A stretch of 64,000 bases of DNA from an uncultured bacterium (GCA_938036155.1 CALHPA010000001.1:186001-250000); one strand, 5' to 3'; positions 27,320 to 37,088 are shown, counted from the stretch's first letter. Program-made: numbers and translations. Notes: generated by a model from the sequence alone, not told the origin.

Positions 27320-28021
27320 ATGCTTAAATTATTTAAGACTAATAATATCGAAGTTCTATATAATTCTAAGAGTGACGAGCTCGAAAAGAAAATCGTAGAA
27401 CAAATCATGAATTTGCAAATTCTCACGCGCGGGTCATATTCGCAAGAAGAATTTGATAATAAGAAAGAGTGGTTTTTCATTCGAAAGAACGACGAAGTGA
27501 CCACGGCGGTTGGGCTTAAATTTTTTAAAGAAATCCAAGCTAATAAAAAAGCCCTAAATGTTTACGCAATATCTGATTTTGTGAATGCTGCTACTACTGC
27601 ACCTAAAGCTAACAGCAATGAATTAACTGAGTTATTTTCAGAAGTTGTTAAATACGCCAAGAATGATTCGCAAATTGATTATTTAGTTTGCGCGATTCCG
27701 CAAAAAATAAACGCTAGGCCACTCGCAAGAGCCGGCTTAAATGCTAAACTTTTCAAAAATAGCTATTTTTCGGGTATTATAAATGAATTGTCGAACTATA
27801 TCACTTTCAATTCAGAAGAAAAACTTTCTAAAAGTGAAATCCTCACCAAGATTCGCTCAGAAGAACAATCTCGCAAAACACTTTTTAAAAAAGGGGAAAT
27901 GCCAAAATCCTTAAACCAAGAGATTAGAATAATTAGTGAAAATAGAAAATTCATTGAAAAAAGTAAAGAGCCGTACGCCTACTACTACGGCTTAATCGTC
28001 GGCCTTAATGTCAAAAAATAA
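27320..28021 (+). CDS. Hypothetical protein, 233 aa
   Basis: Unrecognised cytoplasmic alpha/beta protein. I start it at ATG 27320, which has TTGGAGG upstream; the longer open frame begins before the promoter. The middle (LVCAIPQKINARPLARAGLNA) loosely resembles a GNAT-like acyl-CoA pocket, but no convincing signature is present. Its own promoter and terminator make it a single-gene unit. Confidence 0.7.
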   Translation: MLKLFKTNNIEVLYNSKSDELEKKIVEQIMNLQILTRGSYSQEEFDNKKEWFFIRKNDEVTTAVGLKFFKEIQANKKALNVYAISDFVNAATTAPKANSNELTELFSEVVKYAKNDSQIDYLVCAIPQKINARPLARAGLNAKLFKNSYFSGIINELSNYITFNSEEKLSKSEILTKIRSEEQSRKTLFKKGEMPKSLNQEIRIISENRKFIEKSKEPYAYYYGLIVGLNVKK

Positions 28022-28030
28022 TTTTCATCT

Positions 28031-28051
28031 CCCTCATTTTGAGGGTTTTTT
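28031..28051 (+). terminator. Terminator
   Basis: Short stem 28031-28035/28041-28045 with TTTTTT after it, just past the 233-aa gene. Confidence 0.75.
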
Positions 28052-28081
28052 CTTGTTTAAAAAACTGATATAATATAAGTT

Positions 28082-30412
28082 ATGAAACACATTCAAACAA
28101 TTATTTTTCGAAACTTTATTTCCCCAATTTCAATTGCAATTTTTATTCTTGCGGGCGGGCTTTTGCTTGTTGGTGAAGTCCGTGATGCATGGTTTATTTC
28201 TTTTGTAATTTTAGTAAATTCCTTTATCGGAACAATTCAGGAGGTTCGTGCATATTTGACCCTTCGAAAAATTGAATTAATGAGTGCACCCAGAGCAATG
28301 GTTTTTCGTGATGGAAAGCTTGAAGAAATTTTATTCACCGAGCTTCAACAAGGCGACAAGATTTTTCTAAAAACTGGCGACGAAATTCCCGCAGATGCAA
28401 AAATAACAAAGTCAAATTCTTTTGAAGTTAACGAATCAATTCTAACAGGAGAAAGCGATGCTATTTCGAAAAATGTTGGCGATAAAATTCTTTCGAGTTC
28501 AATCGTAGTTTCGGGTGAAGCTGAAGCTGAGGTTTTAGCTGTTGGTGAAAATACCGAAGCCGGCCAAATGGCAGCAAAACTCAAAAACTACAAGCCAAAA
28601 CTTACACCAATTCAACAAAAAATTTCGAAATTAATTTCAAGATTAAGCTGGTTTGCGCTCGCTCTAGCTATAGTAATTTGCGTGGTCTATTTCTTTATTT
28701 TTAAAGAAGACCCAACCACCATTTTGAAAACTATAACCTCCGCTGCGGTAGTTGTTGTTCCGGAGGGCCTACTACTTGCAAGTTCACTATTCTTCGCTTA
28801 CGGTTCATTAAAGTTGCTTCAAGCTAAAGTTCTACCACAAAAAATTTCTGCAATAGAAGATATGGCTCTATTGGAGGTTCTTGCAACAGATAAAACTGGA
28901 ACATTAACTTCTCCTGAAATTGAATTTAATTCTTGTGAAGTTATCAATAAAGACTTTTCGAAAGAAGAAATTGCACAGATTCTGAACACTTTAAACTCGG
29001 AATCTGCTGAGAAAAATGCCACAGCTCAAGCTATTTTAAATGAGTTCAAAGATAGCGCAAATCTTAAAATTACAGACTATATGGCTTTTTCGAGTTCACG
29101 AAAGCTGTCTGGAATGACCTTTCTTGACAATAATAAGGAAGAATCTATCGTTTTTGGTGCTCCTGAATTTATTCTAAAAAATCTTTCTAAAGATAGTAAA
29201 TATGAAAATGTTTCGAAAAAAATCGACAATTTAGCATCTCAAGGTTTGCGAGTTTTACTTCTAGCAAAATTTAAAAAATCTGGTAAAATCTCAAAACTTC
29301 TCGAAAGTGAAAAACTTGAGCCAATTGCAATAATTACACTTAAAAATACCCTGAGACCAAATGTTCAAAAAACTGTCAACTTTTTGCAAAATCGTGGCGT
29401 TTCAATTCGTGTAATTTCCGGAGATAATCCGCGAACTGTGAGTTTTATTACCCTTGAAGCCGGAATTAAAAATGCTGAAAAATATATAACTGGCGCAGAA
29501 CTTGCTAATCTTTCGAAAAAAGACTTCGAAAAGGCCGTTCTTGAAAATACAATTTTTGCACGAGTCTTACCTGAACAAAAAGAGAAAATTATTGGTGTTT
29601 TTCAGAAAAACAAACTATATACAGGAATGATTGGCGATGGTGTAAATGACGCTCTTGCTATTAAAAAATCAGATTTGGGCATTTCTATGTTTGATGGCGC
29701 TCCTGCAACTCGTCGTGTGGCAGATTTAGTTTTAATGGATAATTCTTTCACTTCTCTACCAAGTGGCGTGAAGGTTGGGAATAGAATTATGCTTTCGATT
29801 GAGATGATTGCAATTTTGTTTTTCCATAAAATTATTCTTGGTGTAACAATTCTTTTTGCAACAATGCTTGCCGGCGTTAATTATCCATTTCTACCACGTC
29901 ATATTACTTACATGAACTTTATTTTAGTGACAATGCCAACAGTTTTAACTACGCTTTTTCCACCAATACCTAAAGCTAAAATTAACCCCAAGAACTTCTG
30001 GCGGGACACACTTTATTCAATTGCGCCAGTAGCAATTTTAAGTGGTTTAGCAATTTCATTTATTTATATTAGTTTATATTTGAAAGTTGATGGCAGCCTC
30101 GCAAGCAAGCACATAATGCATGGAATTTTAGCAACCGTTGTAATCGTAACTGCTTGGTTTGGCGTTTTTGCAACAATTTTGAGCGAAATATTCCTTGGAT
30201 CAAAGCCTTCAAAAAACAACAAAATTCGTAGAACAATATATATCATTGGAACTTTAATTTTTACTAGTGTAATTTTTAGTGCCCCAATCTTACGTGAATT
30301 TTTCGAATTCAACTTACCAAACATTAGTCAATTCTGGTTTATCTGCTCAGTGATTATTCTTGTTTCAGTTATCCAATTATTTATTGCTTCAAGCAGATCT
30401 AAAAATAAATAG
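28082..30412 (+). CDS. P-type cation-transporting ATPase
   Basis: 776-aa E1-E2 ATPase. It has the actuator TGES motif near 122, phosphorylation motif DKTGTLT with Asp270, hinge GDGVNDA near 518-524, and about eight membrane helices. Helix 4 carries VVVVPEGLLLASS, a PEGL element as in P2-type ion pumps but without the following Pro. No heavy-metal CxxC domain is present and the N-terminus is short. Ca, Mg or monovalent cations are possible; the ion cannot be assigned. A TATAAT box 7 nt before the ATG suggests a leaderless mRNA. Confidence 0.93.
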   Translation: MKHIQTIIFRNFISPISIAIFILAGGLLLVGEVRDAWFISFVILVNSFIGTIQEVRAYLTLRKIELMSAPRAMVFRDGKLEEILFTELQQGDKIFLKTGDEIPADAKITKSNSFEVNESILTGESDAISKNVGDKILSSSIVVSGEAEAEVLAVGENTEAGQMAAKLKNYKPKLTPIQQKISKLISRLSWFALALAIVICVVYFFIFKEDPTTILKTITSAAVVVVPEGLLLASSLFFAYGSLKLLQAKVLPQKISAIEDMALLEVLATDKTGTLTSPEIEFNSCEVINKDFSKEEIAQILNTLNSESAEKNATAQAILNEFKDSANLKITDYMAFSSSRKLSGMTFLDNNKEESIVFGAPEFILKNLSKDSKYENVSKKIDNLASQGLRVLLLAKFKKSGKISKLLESEKLEPIAIITLKNTLRPNVQKTVNFLQNRGVSIRVISGDNPRTVSFITLEAGIKNAEKYITGAELANLSKKDFEKAVLENTIFARVLPEQKEKIIGVFQKNKLYTGMIGDGVNDALAIKKSDLGISMFDGAPATRRVADLVLMDNSFTSLPSGVKVGNRIMLSIEMIAILFFHKIILGVTILFATMLAGVNYPFLPRHITYMNFILVTMPTVLTTLFPPIPKAKINPKNFWRDTLYSIAPVAILSGLAISFIYISLYLKVDGSLASKHIMHGILATVVIVTAWFGVFATILSEIFLGSKPSKNNKIRRTIYIIGTLIFTSVIFSAPILREFFEFNLPNISQFWFICSVIILVSVIQLFIASSRSKNK

Positions 30413-30437
30413 TCTCTCGGTAGAGACTATTTTTATT
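30409..30437 (+). terminator. Terminator of the P-type ATPase gene
   Basis: 9-bp stem 30409-30417/30422-30430 with CGGT loop and TTTTATT tail, overlapping the stop codon. Confidence 0.85.
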
Positions 30438-30501
30438 ATTTCGAAAGCCAGGCGTCGCTAGTTCTTAGCTCTTAAACGCCTTTTCTTTAGAAAGCAAAAA
30501 T

Positions 30502-30527
30502 AAAATCAGGTTATTAAGCCTGATTTT
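30502..30527 (-). terminator. Terminator of the TPR gene
   Basis: 9-bp stem 30502-30510/30519-30527 overlapping the minus-strand stop at 30526, with a T-rich stretch beyond. Confidence 0.75.
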
Positions 30528-31194
30528 ACATTGCAATTTTTTTGGTTGAAATTGATTCATTAGAGATTCGGTTTTGTTTTACCGCTCTTCTGTTATCTTT
30601 TAACGACTCCAATTTATCTTTAATTTCTTTTGCTTTTTCTATATTTTCAACTTTAAGATAAAGTGAGCCGAGAGTTCGTAAAGTTTGAGGTCTTTCATCA
30701 AGCTCTATAGCTTTTTCTAGCGCTGAAATCGCCAATTTATCTTTTCCCATTTTTTCGAGAGCTCGGGCGTAAGCAATATATCGAGTCGGCACAGAATCTT
30801 CAATCTCTAGAGCTTGCTCAAATGCTAGCGCGGCTTTTTGATAATTCTCAGTTTCAAGATAGATTAAGCCAACGTTATGAAGACTTGATGCGCTACTCTC
30901 TAAGCTTTGAGCGATTTCGAAACATTCAATAGCATCATCAAACTTTTTTTGGCCCGCATATATTATCCCTAAACGGTTATACGCCGTAGCGTTTCGTTCA
31001 TCAAATCGCAAAATTGTTAATAAAACTTTCTCTGCTCGTAAATATTTTTTATCAATAATTGCCTCTTGTGCTACACGCCACAGCTTATCAATTTTATTCG
31101 CAAAATTATCTGGTAGGGCGTTTTTTGTTAATTTTTCAGGATTTTTTAGAAAAACATAAACACTAAGAATAATAATTAAAATTAAAACTAACAT
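30526..31194 (-). CDS. Membrane-anchored TPR protein
   Basis: About 222 aa. A single N-terminal membrane helix (about 2-18) is followed by at least four tetratricopeptide repeats between residues 40 and 195. Examples are YNRLGIIYAGQKKFDDAIECF and similar 34-residue units. Such proteins act as scaffolds. A TATAAT lies 8 nt upstream of ATG 31194, so I prefer that start to the ATG two codons earlier; the mRNA would be leaderless. The partner is unknown. Confidence 0.85.
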   Translation of the reverse strand: MLVLILIIILSVYVFLKNPEKLTKNALPDNFANKIDKLWRVAQEAIIDKKYLRAEKVLLTILRFDERNATAYNRLGIIYAGQKKFDDAIECFEIAQSLESSASSLHNVGLIYLETENYQKAALAFEQALEIEDSVPTRYIAYARALEKMGKDKLAISALEKAIELDERPQTLRTLGSLYLKVENIEKAKEIKDKLESLKDNRRAVKQNRISNESISTKKIAM

Positions 31195-31235
31195 ACCCAT
31201 ATATTATAGCATAGAAATCAGCATTTTAGCAAATT

Positions 31236-32027
31236 TTAGCCAATAATTAAATCAAGCAGAGCCAACTTGATATTTCCATTTTTAGAGATCCTATCATAAG
31301 CTCTAAGTATTTTCTTTGCCGTTGTTGCTCCTTTTTTTGGATTTTGAGCAAAAGTTTGGTCAACCATTTTAAGCAAAATTTCTAAAAACTTTAGAATATC
31401 ATTTCTTTCCGGTTTTAAATCTTTCACGATTAATATTTTTTCAAATTTCGAACCCAAAAACCACCTTTTTGCAAATTCAGCAATCTCAATCTGTTCATTG
31501 AAATATTTTTTGCCGTTCGAAAGTTCATCAATTTCACCAGGCAAACCATTCGCCATGAATAGAATTTTTTTCTTATCGTCTTCACTCAATTTTGATTTTT
31601 GCAACATCTTAATCGAATCAATTTCCGATATTGGCGGAATTCGTAAAATCTGCGCTCGTGAAAGTATAGTCTTTTCGAAGGCATTCTTATTTTCAGTCAA
31701 AAGTACAAAAGAAGTATTAGTATTTGGTTCTTCAAAAAGCTTCAAGAATTTATTTTGCGCAGATTCATTCATCTTTTCAGCATTCATTAATACAAAACAA
31801 CGTTTTTTTACACTTTTAACATTTGCTTTTTGCTGCAAAAATTCAATATCTTCAACATTGATAATTTCAGTTTTTTGCGCACCGTGAATAGTTGGCCTGA
31901 ATTCAATTATTTGAATATCTTTCGAAAATTTCAACTTTTTTAGAGCAAACTCAAAACCAAACCCGCGAGGGATCTCTACGATCGTTGCGTGCGAATTTAA
32001 AATTGTATTTTCAAAGAAATCTTTCAT
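31236..32027 (-). CDS. DNA polymerase III delta'-like clamp-loader subunit
   Basis: 263 aa resembling HolB. The central block EKMNESAQNKFLKLFEEP, then SFVLLTEN and ILSRAQILRIPP (the sensor/SRC-like region), is typical of delta'. No Walker A loop is present, consistent with delta' being a non-ATP-binding clamp-loader arm. It lies 2 nt from the pseudouridine synthase gene on the same strand. Confidence 0.85.
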   Translation of the reverse strand: MKDFFENTILNSHATIVEIPRGFGFEFALKKLKFSKDIQIIEFRPTIHGAQKTEIINVEDIEFLQQKANVKSVKKRCFVLMNAEKMNESAQNKFLKLFEEPNTNTSFVLLTENKNAFEKTILSRAQILRIPPISEIDSIKMLQKSKLSEDDKKKILFMANGLPGEIDELSNGKKYFNEQIEIAEFAKRWFLGSKFEKILIVKDLKPERNDILKFLEILLKMVDQTFAQNPKKGATTAKKILRAYDRISKNGNIKLALLDLIIG

Positions 32028-32029
32028 TT

Positions 32030-33211
32030 TTATAACTTAAAATCTTCAGGAATTTCTGCCTCGAAAATCATTCTTTGTGATTCTTTTTCACCTTTTTTTG
32101 GCGGAATTGTAATCTCTAGACTTTGCGCATGTAAAAACATCCGATCTTCGCTCTCAGATTTCAAAATATTTTTATCATAAATCCTATCACCTAAAATTGG
32201 ATGATTTAAATAACTTAAATGAACGCGCAGCTGATGCGTTCGACCAGTTTTTGGCATAAGCTTTACCAATGAAAAATTTGCGCTTTCTTTAAGAATTTCG
32301 TATTTGGTTTGAGCCGGCTTTCCTTTTGCATGAATCATGAAAGTGCTCGGAGCTGAGCCGTTTCTCGCAATAGGTAGATTAATTAAGGCTTTTTTTGGAT
32401 TTAAAACACCTTTAACGATTGCCACATAGGTTTTTTTCGCAGTCCGTTCTGAAAATTGCTTTTGTAGCTTTTTAGCAGCTTCATCATTTTTTGCGCCAAT
32501 TATTACACCAGAAGTTTCACGGTCAAGCCTATGAACGATACCGACACGATTTGTCCCTTTACTAAAATTTGCACCACAACTTTCAAAAAAATCCGCAACA
32601 GTAAATTCATCATTTAAAGCACCTTTGCTATGCGTTAAAATTCCACGAGGCTTATTTATTACGATAACATTTTCATCTTCAAAAAGCACTGGAAAATCAA
32701 TTTTCTCAGCAGTTTTTTCTGGAATTTCGAGCTCAACCTTATCACCTTTTTCAATTGCATCTTTTGGTTTTTTCGCAATTTTTCCATTCACTTTTACAAA
32801 GCCATTTTTAATATATTTTTGAATCGTTGCTCGCGAAAATTCTGGGTAATCTTCAACCAAATAAACATCAAGTCTTGTTTTTGAAGCAATATTTCGAAAG
32901 AGATAAATATCCTTACCTTCAAACGGCAAAGCAAAACTCATCATTAAATCAAGCGGGTTCTTAATCAATTCACCTTCAATGTCGCCAAAATGCTTTCGAA
33001 GAAGGTCTTGAATATAGAATTCATCGTCTTCTGCCATTCCGTCAACCACAATAAAAAACTTATGCTTATTAAATTTAAAAGTGAAGATTTCTGAAAATTC
33101 ATCAGCAGCAATCTTTTTTAGCTCTTCAATATTTCGCGGAACATTTTCTTCGCCCGCAATCTGAAACTTTCGCAAAATTTTTAAAATATCGCCAGAATTA
33201 AACTTTGCCAT
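32030..33211 (-). CDS. RluA-family pseudouridine synthase with N-terminal extension
   Basis: Converts uridines in rRNA or tRNA to pseudouridine. The C-terminal catalytic domain has GIVHRLDRETSGV with the catalytic Asp, preceded by an S4 RNA-binding domain (about 100-160: RLDVYLVEDYPEFSRATIQK). The first 95 residues are an extra domain not found in RluA, RluC or RluD that I do not recognise. ATG 33211 with GGAG upstream is inside the 3' end of trpS, a 14-nt overlap. Confidence 0.9.
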   Translation of the reverse strand: MAKFNSGDILKILRKFQIAGEENVPRNIEELKKIAADEFSEIFTFKFNKHKFFIVVDGMAEDDEFYIQDLLRKHFGDIEGELIKNPLDLMMSFALPFEGKDIYLFRNIASKTRLDVYLVEDYPEFSRATIQKYIKNGFVKVNGKIAKKPKDAIEKGDKVELEIPEKTAEKIDFPVLFEDENVIVINKPRGILTHSKGALNDEFTVADFFESCGANFSKGTNRVGIVHRLDRETSGVIIGAKNDEAAKKLQKQFSERTAKKTYVAIVKGVLNPKKALINLPIARNGSAPSTFMIHAKGKPAQTKYEILKESANFSLVKLMPKTGRTHQLRVHLSYLNHPILGDRIYDKNILKSESEDRMFLHAQSLEITIPPKKGEKESQRMIFEAEIPEDFKL

Positions 33212-34238
33212 TTTTATCTCCAAAGTAATCAATCTTCATTGCTTGTTTAACTTCTTTAAGGGTTTGCGCTGCAATTTTTTCAGCTTTCACACTTCCTTTT
33301 TTAAGAATTTCATAAATTATTTCAGGATTTTTCTCTAGTTCAGCTCGTTTTTCACGAATAGGCTTCAAAACTTTATCCATCTCTTCGATCAAGTATTTTT
33401 TAACCGCAACATCACCCAAGCCACCTTTTTGGTAGTGAGCTTTCATTTCAGCAACTTTCTCTTTATCTTCGGCAAAAACATTAAGATACGCAAAAACTAC
33501 ATTTCCTTCAATCTTTCCAGGATCTTCAACCCGAATATGTTCAGGGTCGGTATACATTTTCATCACCTTTGCACGCATTTCTTCAAAAGAATCCGCCAGA
33601 TAAATACCGTTATTTAAGCTTTTGCTCATTTTAGCATCCATTCCGTTAATTCCCGGCAAGCGTCGTTCAATTCCTTCTTTCGAAAGAATAACCTCTGGCT
33701 CAACAAGCGTATCTGTTTTATATGTTTGATTAAACGATCGAGAAATTTCGCGGGTCAGTTCGATCATTGGCATTTGATCTTCGCCAACTGGTACGTGAGT
33801 TGCCTTAAAAGCTGTAATATCCGCCGCCTGTGAAATCGGGTAAAATACAAAACCGCTCGGCACGCCTTCGCCGAAGTTTTTTTGCTTGATTTCGGTTTTA
33901 ACGGTCGGATTGCGCTCAAGGCGAGAAATCGAAACTAAATTCGCATAATACATTGCAAGCTCCGGAAGCTGCGGAATCTGACTCTGTACAAAAATTGTAG
34001 TTTTCGAAGGATCAATTCCTACTGCTAAATAATCTAGAGCAACTTGCAAAACATTATTTCGAACTTTTTCAGGATTTTTTGCATTATCAGTTAAAGCTTG
34101 AGTGTCGGCAATCATAATAAAAGTTTCATATTCGCCCGAATTCTGTAATTCTACGCGTTTTTTTAGCGAGCCAACATAATGGCCAATATGTAATTTTCCA
34201 GTTGGTCGGTCACCCGTTAAAATAACTTTCTTATTCAT
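33198..34238 (-). CDS. trpS: Tryptophan--tRNA ligase
   Basis: 346-aa class I synthetase. It has the HIGH motif at 17-20 (TGKLHIGHYVGS), the tryptophan pocket region and KMSKS in MDAKMSKSLNNG near 204. Full length for bacterial TrpRS. It overlaps the hydrolase gene by 8 nt at its start and the pseudouridine synthase at its end. The cognate tRNA-Trp is at 6012-6087. Confidence 0.97.
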   Translation of the reverse strand: MNKKVILTGDRPTGKLHIGHYVGSLKKRVELQNSGEYETFIMIADTQALTDNAKNPEKVRNNVLQVALDYLAVGIDPSKTTIFVQSQIPQLPELAMYYANLVSISRLERNPTVKTEIKQKNFGEGVPSGFVFYPISQAADITAFKATHVPVGEDQMPMIELTREISRSFNQTYKTDTLVEPEVILSKEGIERRLPGINGMDAKMSKSLNNGIYLADSFEEMRAKVMKMYTDPEHIRVEDPGKIEGNVVFAYLNVFAEDKEKVAEMKAHYQKGGLGDVAVKKYLIEEMDKVLKPIREKRAELEKNPEIIYEILKKGSVKAEKIAAQTLKEVKQAMKIDYFGDKNGKV

Positions 34239-35046
34239 ATTTCTCCTTTAAAATTTTATTGATACCTTTCGAAACCTGTTCAATCATTGATTTTGTCGGA
34301 TCGTGAGCGCTTAAAACTCTTGAAGTTGTGATATTTTTATTAATTCTGCCAAGTTTTCGAATGTTTCTTCCAATTACAACGGGGTCAAAAACTCCATAAA
34401 TAATTTTAGTTGGCGTTTTAGTTTTTGAAAGCACCGCAAAAGTATCTTGCTCGATTATTGCTTCTTTCAAAGCTCTTCGAATTGGCCTAAACTGTTCTTG
34501 AGATTCAAATTTAGCAACATCAACCGCACCAGTATCAATAACTGCATTTATAAATTTAATTGATTCTTTTGGCTTCGCAACAATCCTTTTATAACTTTGT
34601 TTTAATATAAATTCTTGAATCGAGCCGTGCGCTTCTTCTGGCGAATAAATTGGCGGTGAAAGCAGAAAAATTCCATCTACTACATTCGAATATCTTTTCG
34701 AAAATTCTGCCGCTACCAAAGATCCCATTGAATGCCCAACTAAGAAAAGTGGTTTTTTATATTTTTTCATCAAAAAAGCCATTCTTCGAACTGCTCTCGC
34801 CTGAACTAAAAGTTGTTGAGCGCCTATCCATTTCGGCTTTGGCGATTTTCCGTGCCCAATTAGATCAACCGCATAAATATCAAAATCACCCTGAATTTCG
34901 CTTTCGGCTTTTTTCCACATTCCAGCATCACTTGCAATTCCATGAATAAAAATCACCACGGCTTTTGGGTTTTGAGCCTCTCGCATTTTTGTAATATTTA
35001 ATTTATATGGAATGCGTAAAGTTTTGTGCAAAAATGAATCTAACAT
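34231..35046 (-). CDS. Alpha/beta hydrolase
   Basis: 271-aa serine hydrolase. Oxyanion-hole HG at 35-36 (VVIFIHGIAS), nucleophile elbow GHSMGS with Ser106, and a late Asp/His pair (GVFDPVVIG, LSAHDPT). No signal peptide. Lipase, esterase or thioesterase activity is plausible; substrate unknown. A TATACT box lies 7 nt before the ATG, suggesting a leaderless mRNA. First gene of a four-gene minus-strand run ending with the HolB-like gene. Confidence 0.85.
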   Translation of the reverse strand: MLDSFLHKTLRIPYKLNITKMREAQNPKAVVIFIHGIASDAGMWKKAESEIQGDFDIYAVDLIGHGKSPKPKWIGAQQLLVQARAVRRMAFLMKKYKKPLFLVGHSMGSLVAAEFSKRYSNVVDGIFLLSPPIYSPEEAHGSIQEFILKQSYKRIVAKPKESIKFINAVIDTGAVDVAKFESQEQFRPIRRALKEAIIEQDTFAVLSKTKTPTKIIYGVFDPVVIGRNIRKLGRINKNITTSRVLSAHDPTKSMIEQVSKGINKILKEKYE

Positions 35047-35145
35047 TAAAAATAGTATACCATAAAATACATATAAAATAAAGCTAGACTATTTTAATAA
35101 ATATCAAATTCAACCCTGTATATATAGATATTAAAATAATTTAAA

Positions 35146-35165
35146 AGTCCCTCAAATGAGGGACT
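35146..35165 (-). terminator. Terminator of the LPxTG-type gene
   Basis: 8-bp stem 35146-35153/35158-35165 with a 4-nt loop and a T-rich tail on the minus strand. Confidence 0.8.
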
Positions 35166-35189
35166 ACAGTTGATAGATTGTTAGTTTGT

Positions 35190-35671
35190 TTATTGCTTCT
35201 TACAAAGAAGCAAATAGGCTAGGACTATTATTAATAGATCTAGAAATACGGCATCACTAGATTGCTCACTGGTATTTGGTAGCTTATCTGAATCAGGAGT
35301 TGGCGCTGGATCCAACTCCCTATACGTTAGATATCCATCCCTGTACCCAGCCATACCATAGAAATATCTATTTACTATATTATATGTCAAGTTATAATCT
35401 GGCATCCAATCAAACCTTAACGTTATTACGTATCCATTAATATATATATTTACTATATCACTGAGGTTAGAACTCTAGTATACATAGGATATATTTCCCT
35501 ACTTTTCTTGTCTAAATACCTAACACGGTATTTGATTGGCTCTTGCTGTTCTTCAGCTTTTACAATAGTAACCCCAAAAACAGGGTTATTATTTAAAGAT
35601 AGAGAATCAACTCCAAGAACAACAGTAGAGAGCAAAACAGTCTCAAATTTGATTACTTTGTTATTTTTCAT
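35190..35671 (-). pseudogene. Frameshifted cell-wall-anchored surface protein (LPxTG-like sorting signal)
   Basis: Two reading frames together make one surface protein. Frame 1 (35671-35453) starts after a strong GGAGGGG site with a signal-peptide-like N-terminus (FETVLLSTVVLGVDSL) and a MucBP-like stretch (VRYLDKKSREI). The second frame continues from about 35476 through DIVNIYINGYVITLRFDW to the end. It closes with LPNTSEQ, a hydrophobic helix and CKKQ, a sortase signal. The frames join if one base is restored near 35477-35480. A genuine mutation, phase variation or a sequence error could each explain it. The sortase at 57078-57779 is the likely partner. The 3' part also contains long perfect hairpins (9 bp at 35193-35213, 8 bp at 35296-35319). 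Confidence 0.7.
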
Positions 35672-35919
35672 GATTTCCCCTCCATATGGAATATAATTAT
35701 TTTACCTTTTAGGCACGATAGTGTAACAAAAAAGACTCTCATCAAGACCACAAAAAGAAAAAATTATGAGCAAACAAAACTCATTATCTTCAACTTTTAA
35801 TGTTTTTAATAGAAGCCTTGTATAAGTTTATCTATCAACTAAGTAATGGTCTATGGTATTCCTATATATTTGTCAATAGTTTTTAATAATTTTATAAAAA
35901 CCGCAACCAATCTCTTTTA

Positions 35920-35948
35920 TTGAAAGCTGTTTCGAAAAATGCTAAAAT
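35920..35948 (+). promoter_or_regulatory. Promoter giving a leaderless queA mRNA
   Basis: TTGAAA (35920-35925), 17 nt, TAAAAT (35943-35948), then 6 nt to ATG 35955. No Shine-Dalgarno is present. Confidence 0.75.
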
Positions 35949-35954
35949 ATAAAA

Positions 35955-37088
35955 ATGGAACTAAAAGATTACACTTATGAATTACCTGAAAACAAAATTG
36001 CAGCACACCCGCCAAAAGTCCGTGGCGGTTCAAGATTGCTAGCTTTAGATCGAAAAAATGGCAAAATTACTGATAGCTTTTATAAAAATATTGCGGATTT
36101 CTTTGAAAGTGGTGATTTACTTATCTTAAATGATACAAAAGTTATTAAAGCACGACTTTTCGCCACAAAAGAGAGTGGAGCTGAGCGCGAATTAGTTGTT
36201 TTAGAGCGACACAGTTTTGATAGCGATTGGCACAAACATAAAGTTATGTATCGTGGAAAAATCAAATCTGGCGACAAGCTTTTCGTAAAAGATTCTTCAT
36301 TAAAAGATCTCGCCCAAAATAATTTAGAAAAAGCAGAAATTAAAGTTGAAGAAATTCTTGGAGACGGACTCGCGATTATGAGCTCAAAAATCGATCTTCG
36401 TGATCTTTGCGAAAACTTCGGTACCGTTCCTCTTCCGCCATATATGAGAAGGAACGCCACACCACTTGATATCGAACGCTATCAAACTGTTTTTGCGGAA
36501 GAAAAAGGATCAGTTGCAGCACCAACCGCTAGTTTGAATATGACTGATGAAATTTTAAATTCATTAAGAAAAAAAGGCGTAAAAATTGCATATTTAACAC
36601 TTCATGTTGGACTTGGAACTTTTATGCCAATTCGAGTTGAAAAAATTGAAGAACACCGAATGCATCAGGAATATTTCGAAATTCCAGCAGAAACTGTTGC
36701 GAAAATTCAAAAAACCGCACAAAATGGCGGTAGAATATTTGCACTTGGCACAACAGTTGCTAGAACGCTCGAATATGCCCATAATGCAATTTTCGAAAAA
36801 AGCTTAAACGGAAATTCTGGCAATCGTGAAGATTTAAGCAAGATTTCGAAATCTCAAAATGGCGATTTATCAGGTGAAGCAGATATTTTTATTTTTCCAG
36901 GATATGAGTTTAGAACAATTCAAGGTTTAATTACGAATTTTCACGCGCCAAAATCAACAGTTTTAATGCTTGCAAGTGCTTTTGCTGGCTGGGAAAACCT
37001 TAAAAATGCTTATAATCACGCAATCCAAAATTGTGAATATAAATTTCTATCCTATGGCGACTCAATGATTATCTACCAAAATAAATAG
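35955..37088 (+). CDS. queA: S-adenosylmethionine:tRNA ribosyltransferase-isomerase
   Basis: QueA (377 aa) transfers the ribosyl part of SAM to preQ1-modified tRNA, making epoxyqueuosine. The N-terminus YELPENKIAAHPP, LILNDTKVIKARL, VPLPPYMRR and the late LITNFHAPKSTVLML are family hallmarks. No other queuosine gene (tgt, queG) is in the window. The mRNA looks leaderless. Confidence 0.96.
   Translation: MELKDYTYELPENKIAAHPPKVRGGSRLLALDRKNGKITDSFYKNIADFFESGDLLILNDTKVIKARLFATKESGAERELVVLERHSFDSDWHKHKVMYRGKIKSGDKLFVKDSSLKDLAQNNLEKAEIKVEEILGDGLAIMSSKIDLRDLCENFGTVPLPPYMRRNATPLDIERYQTVFAEEKGSVAAPTASLNMTDEILNSLRKKGVKIAYLTLHVGLGTFMPIRVEKIEEHRMHQEYFEIPAETVAKIQKTAQNGGRIFALGTTVARTLEYAHNAIFEKSLNGNSGNREDLSKISKSQNGDLSGEADIFIFPGYEFRTIQGLITNFHAPKSTVLMLASAFAGWENLKNAYNHAIQNCEYKFLSYGDSMIIYQNK

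Noticed and set aside
32030..35046. Operon of HolB-like, RluA-like, TrpS and hydrolase genes as a functional pathway
   Set aside because: They overlap and are probably co-transcribed, but the functions are unrelated housekeeping tasks; no system is implied.
35672..35919. A 19-codon frame beginning near 35766 between the surface-protein gene and queA
   Set aside because: Too short, no ribosome-binding site and no motif; the region more likely holds divergent promoters.
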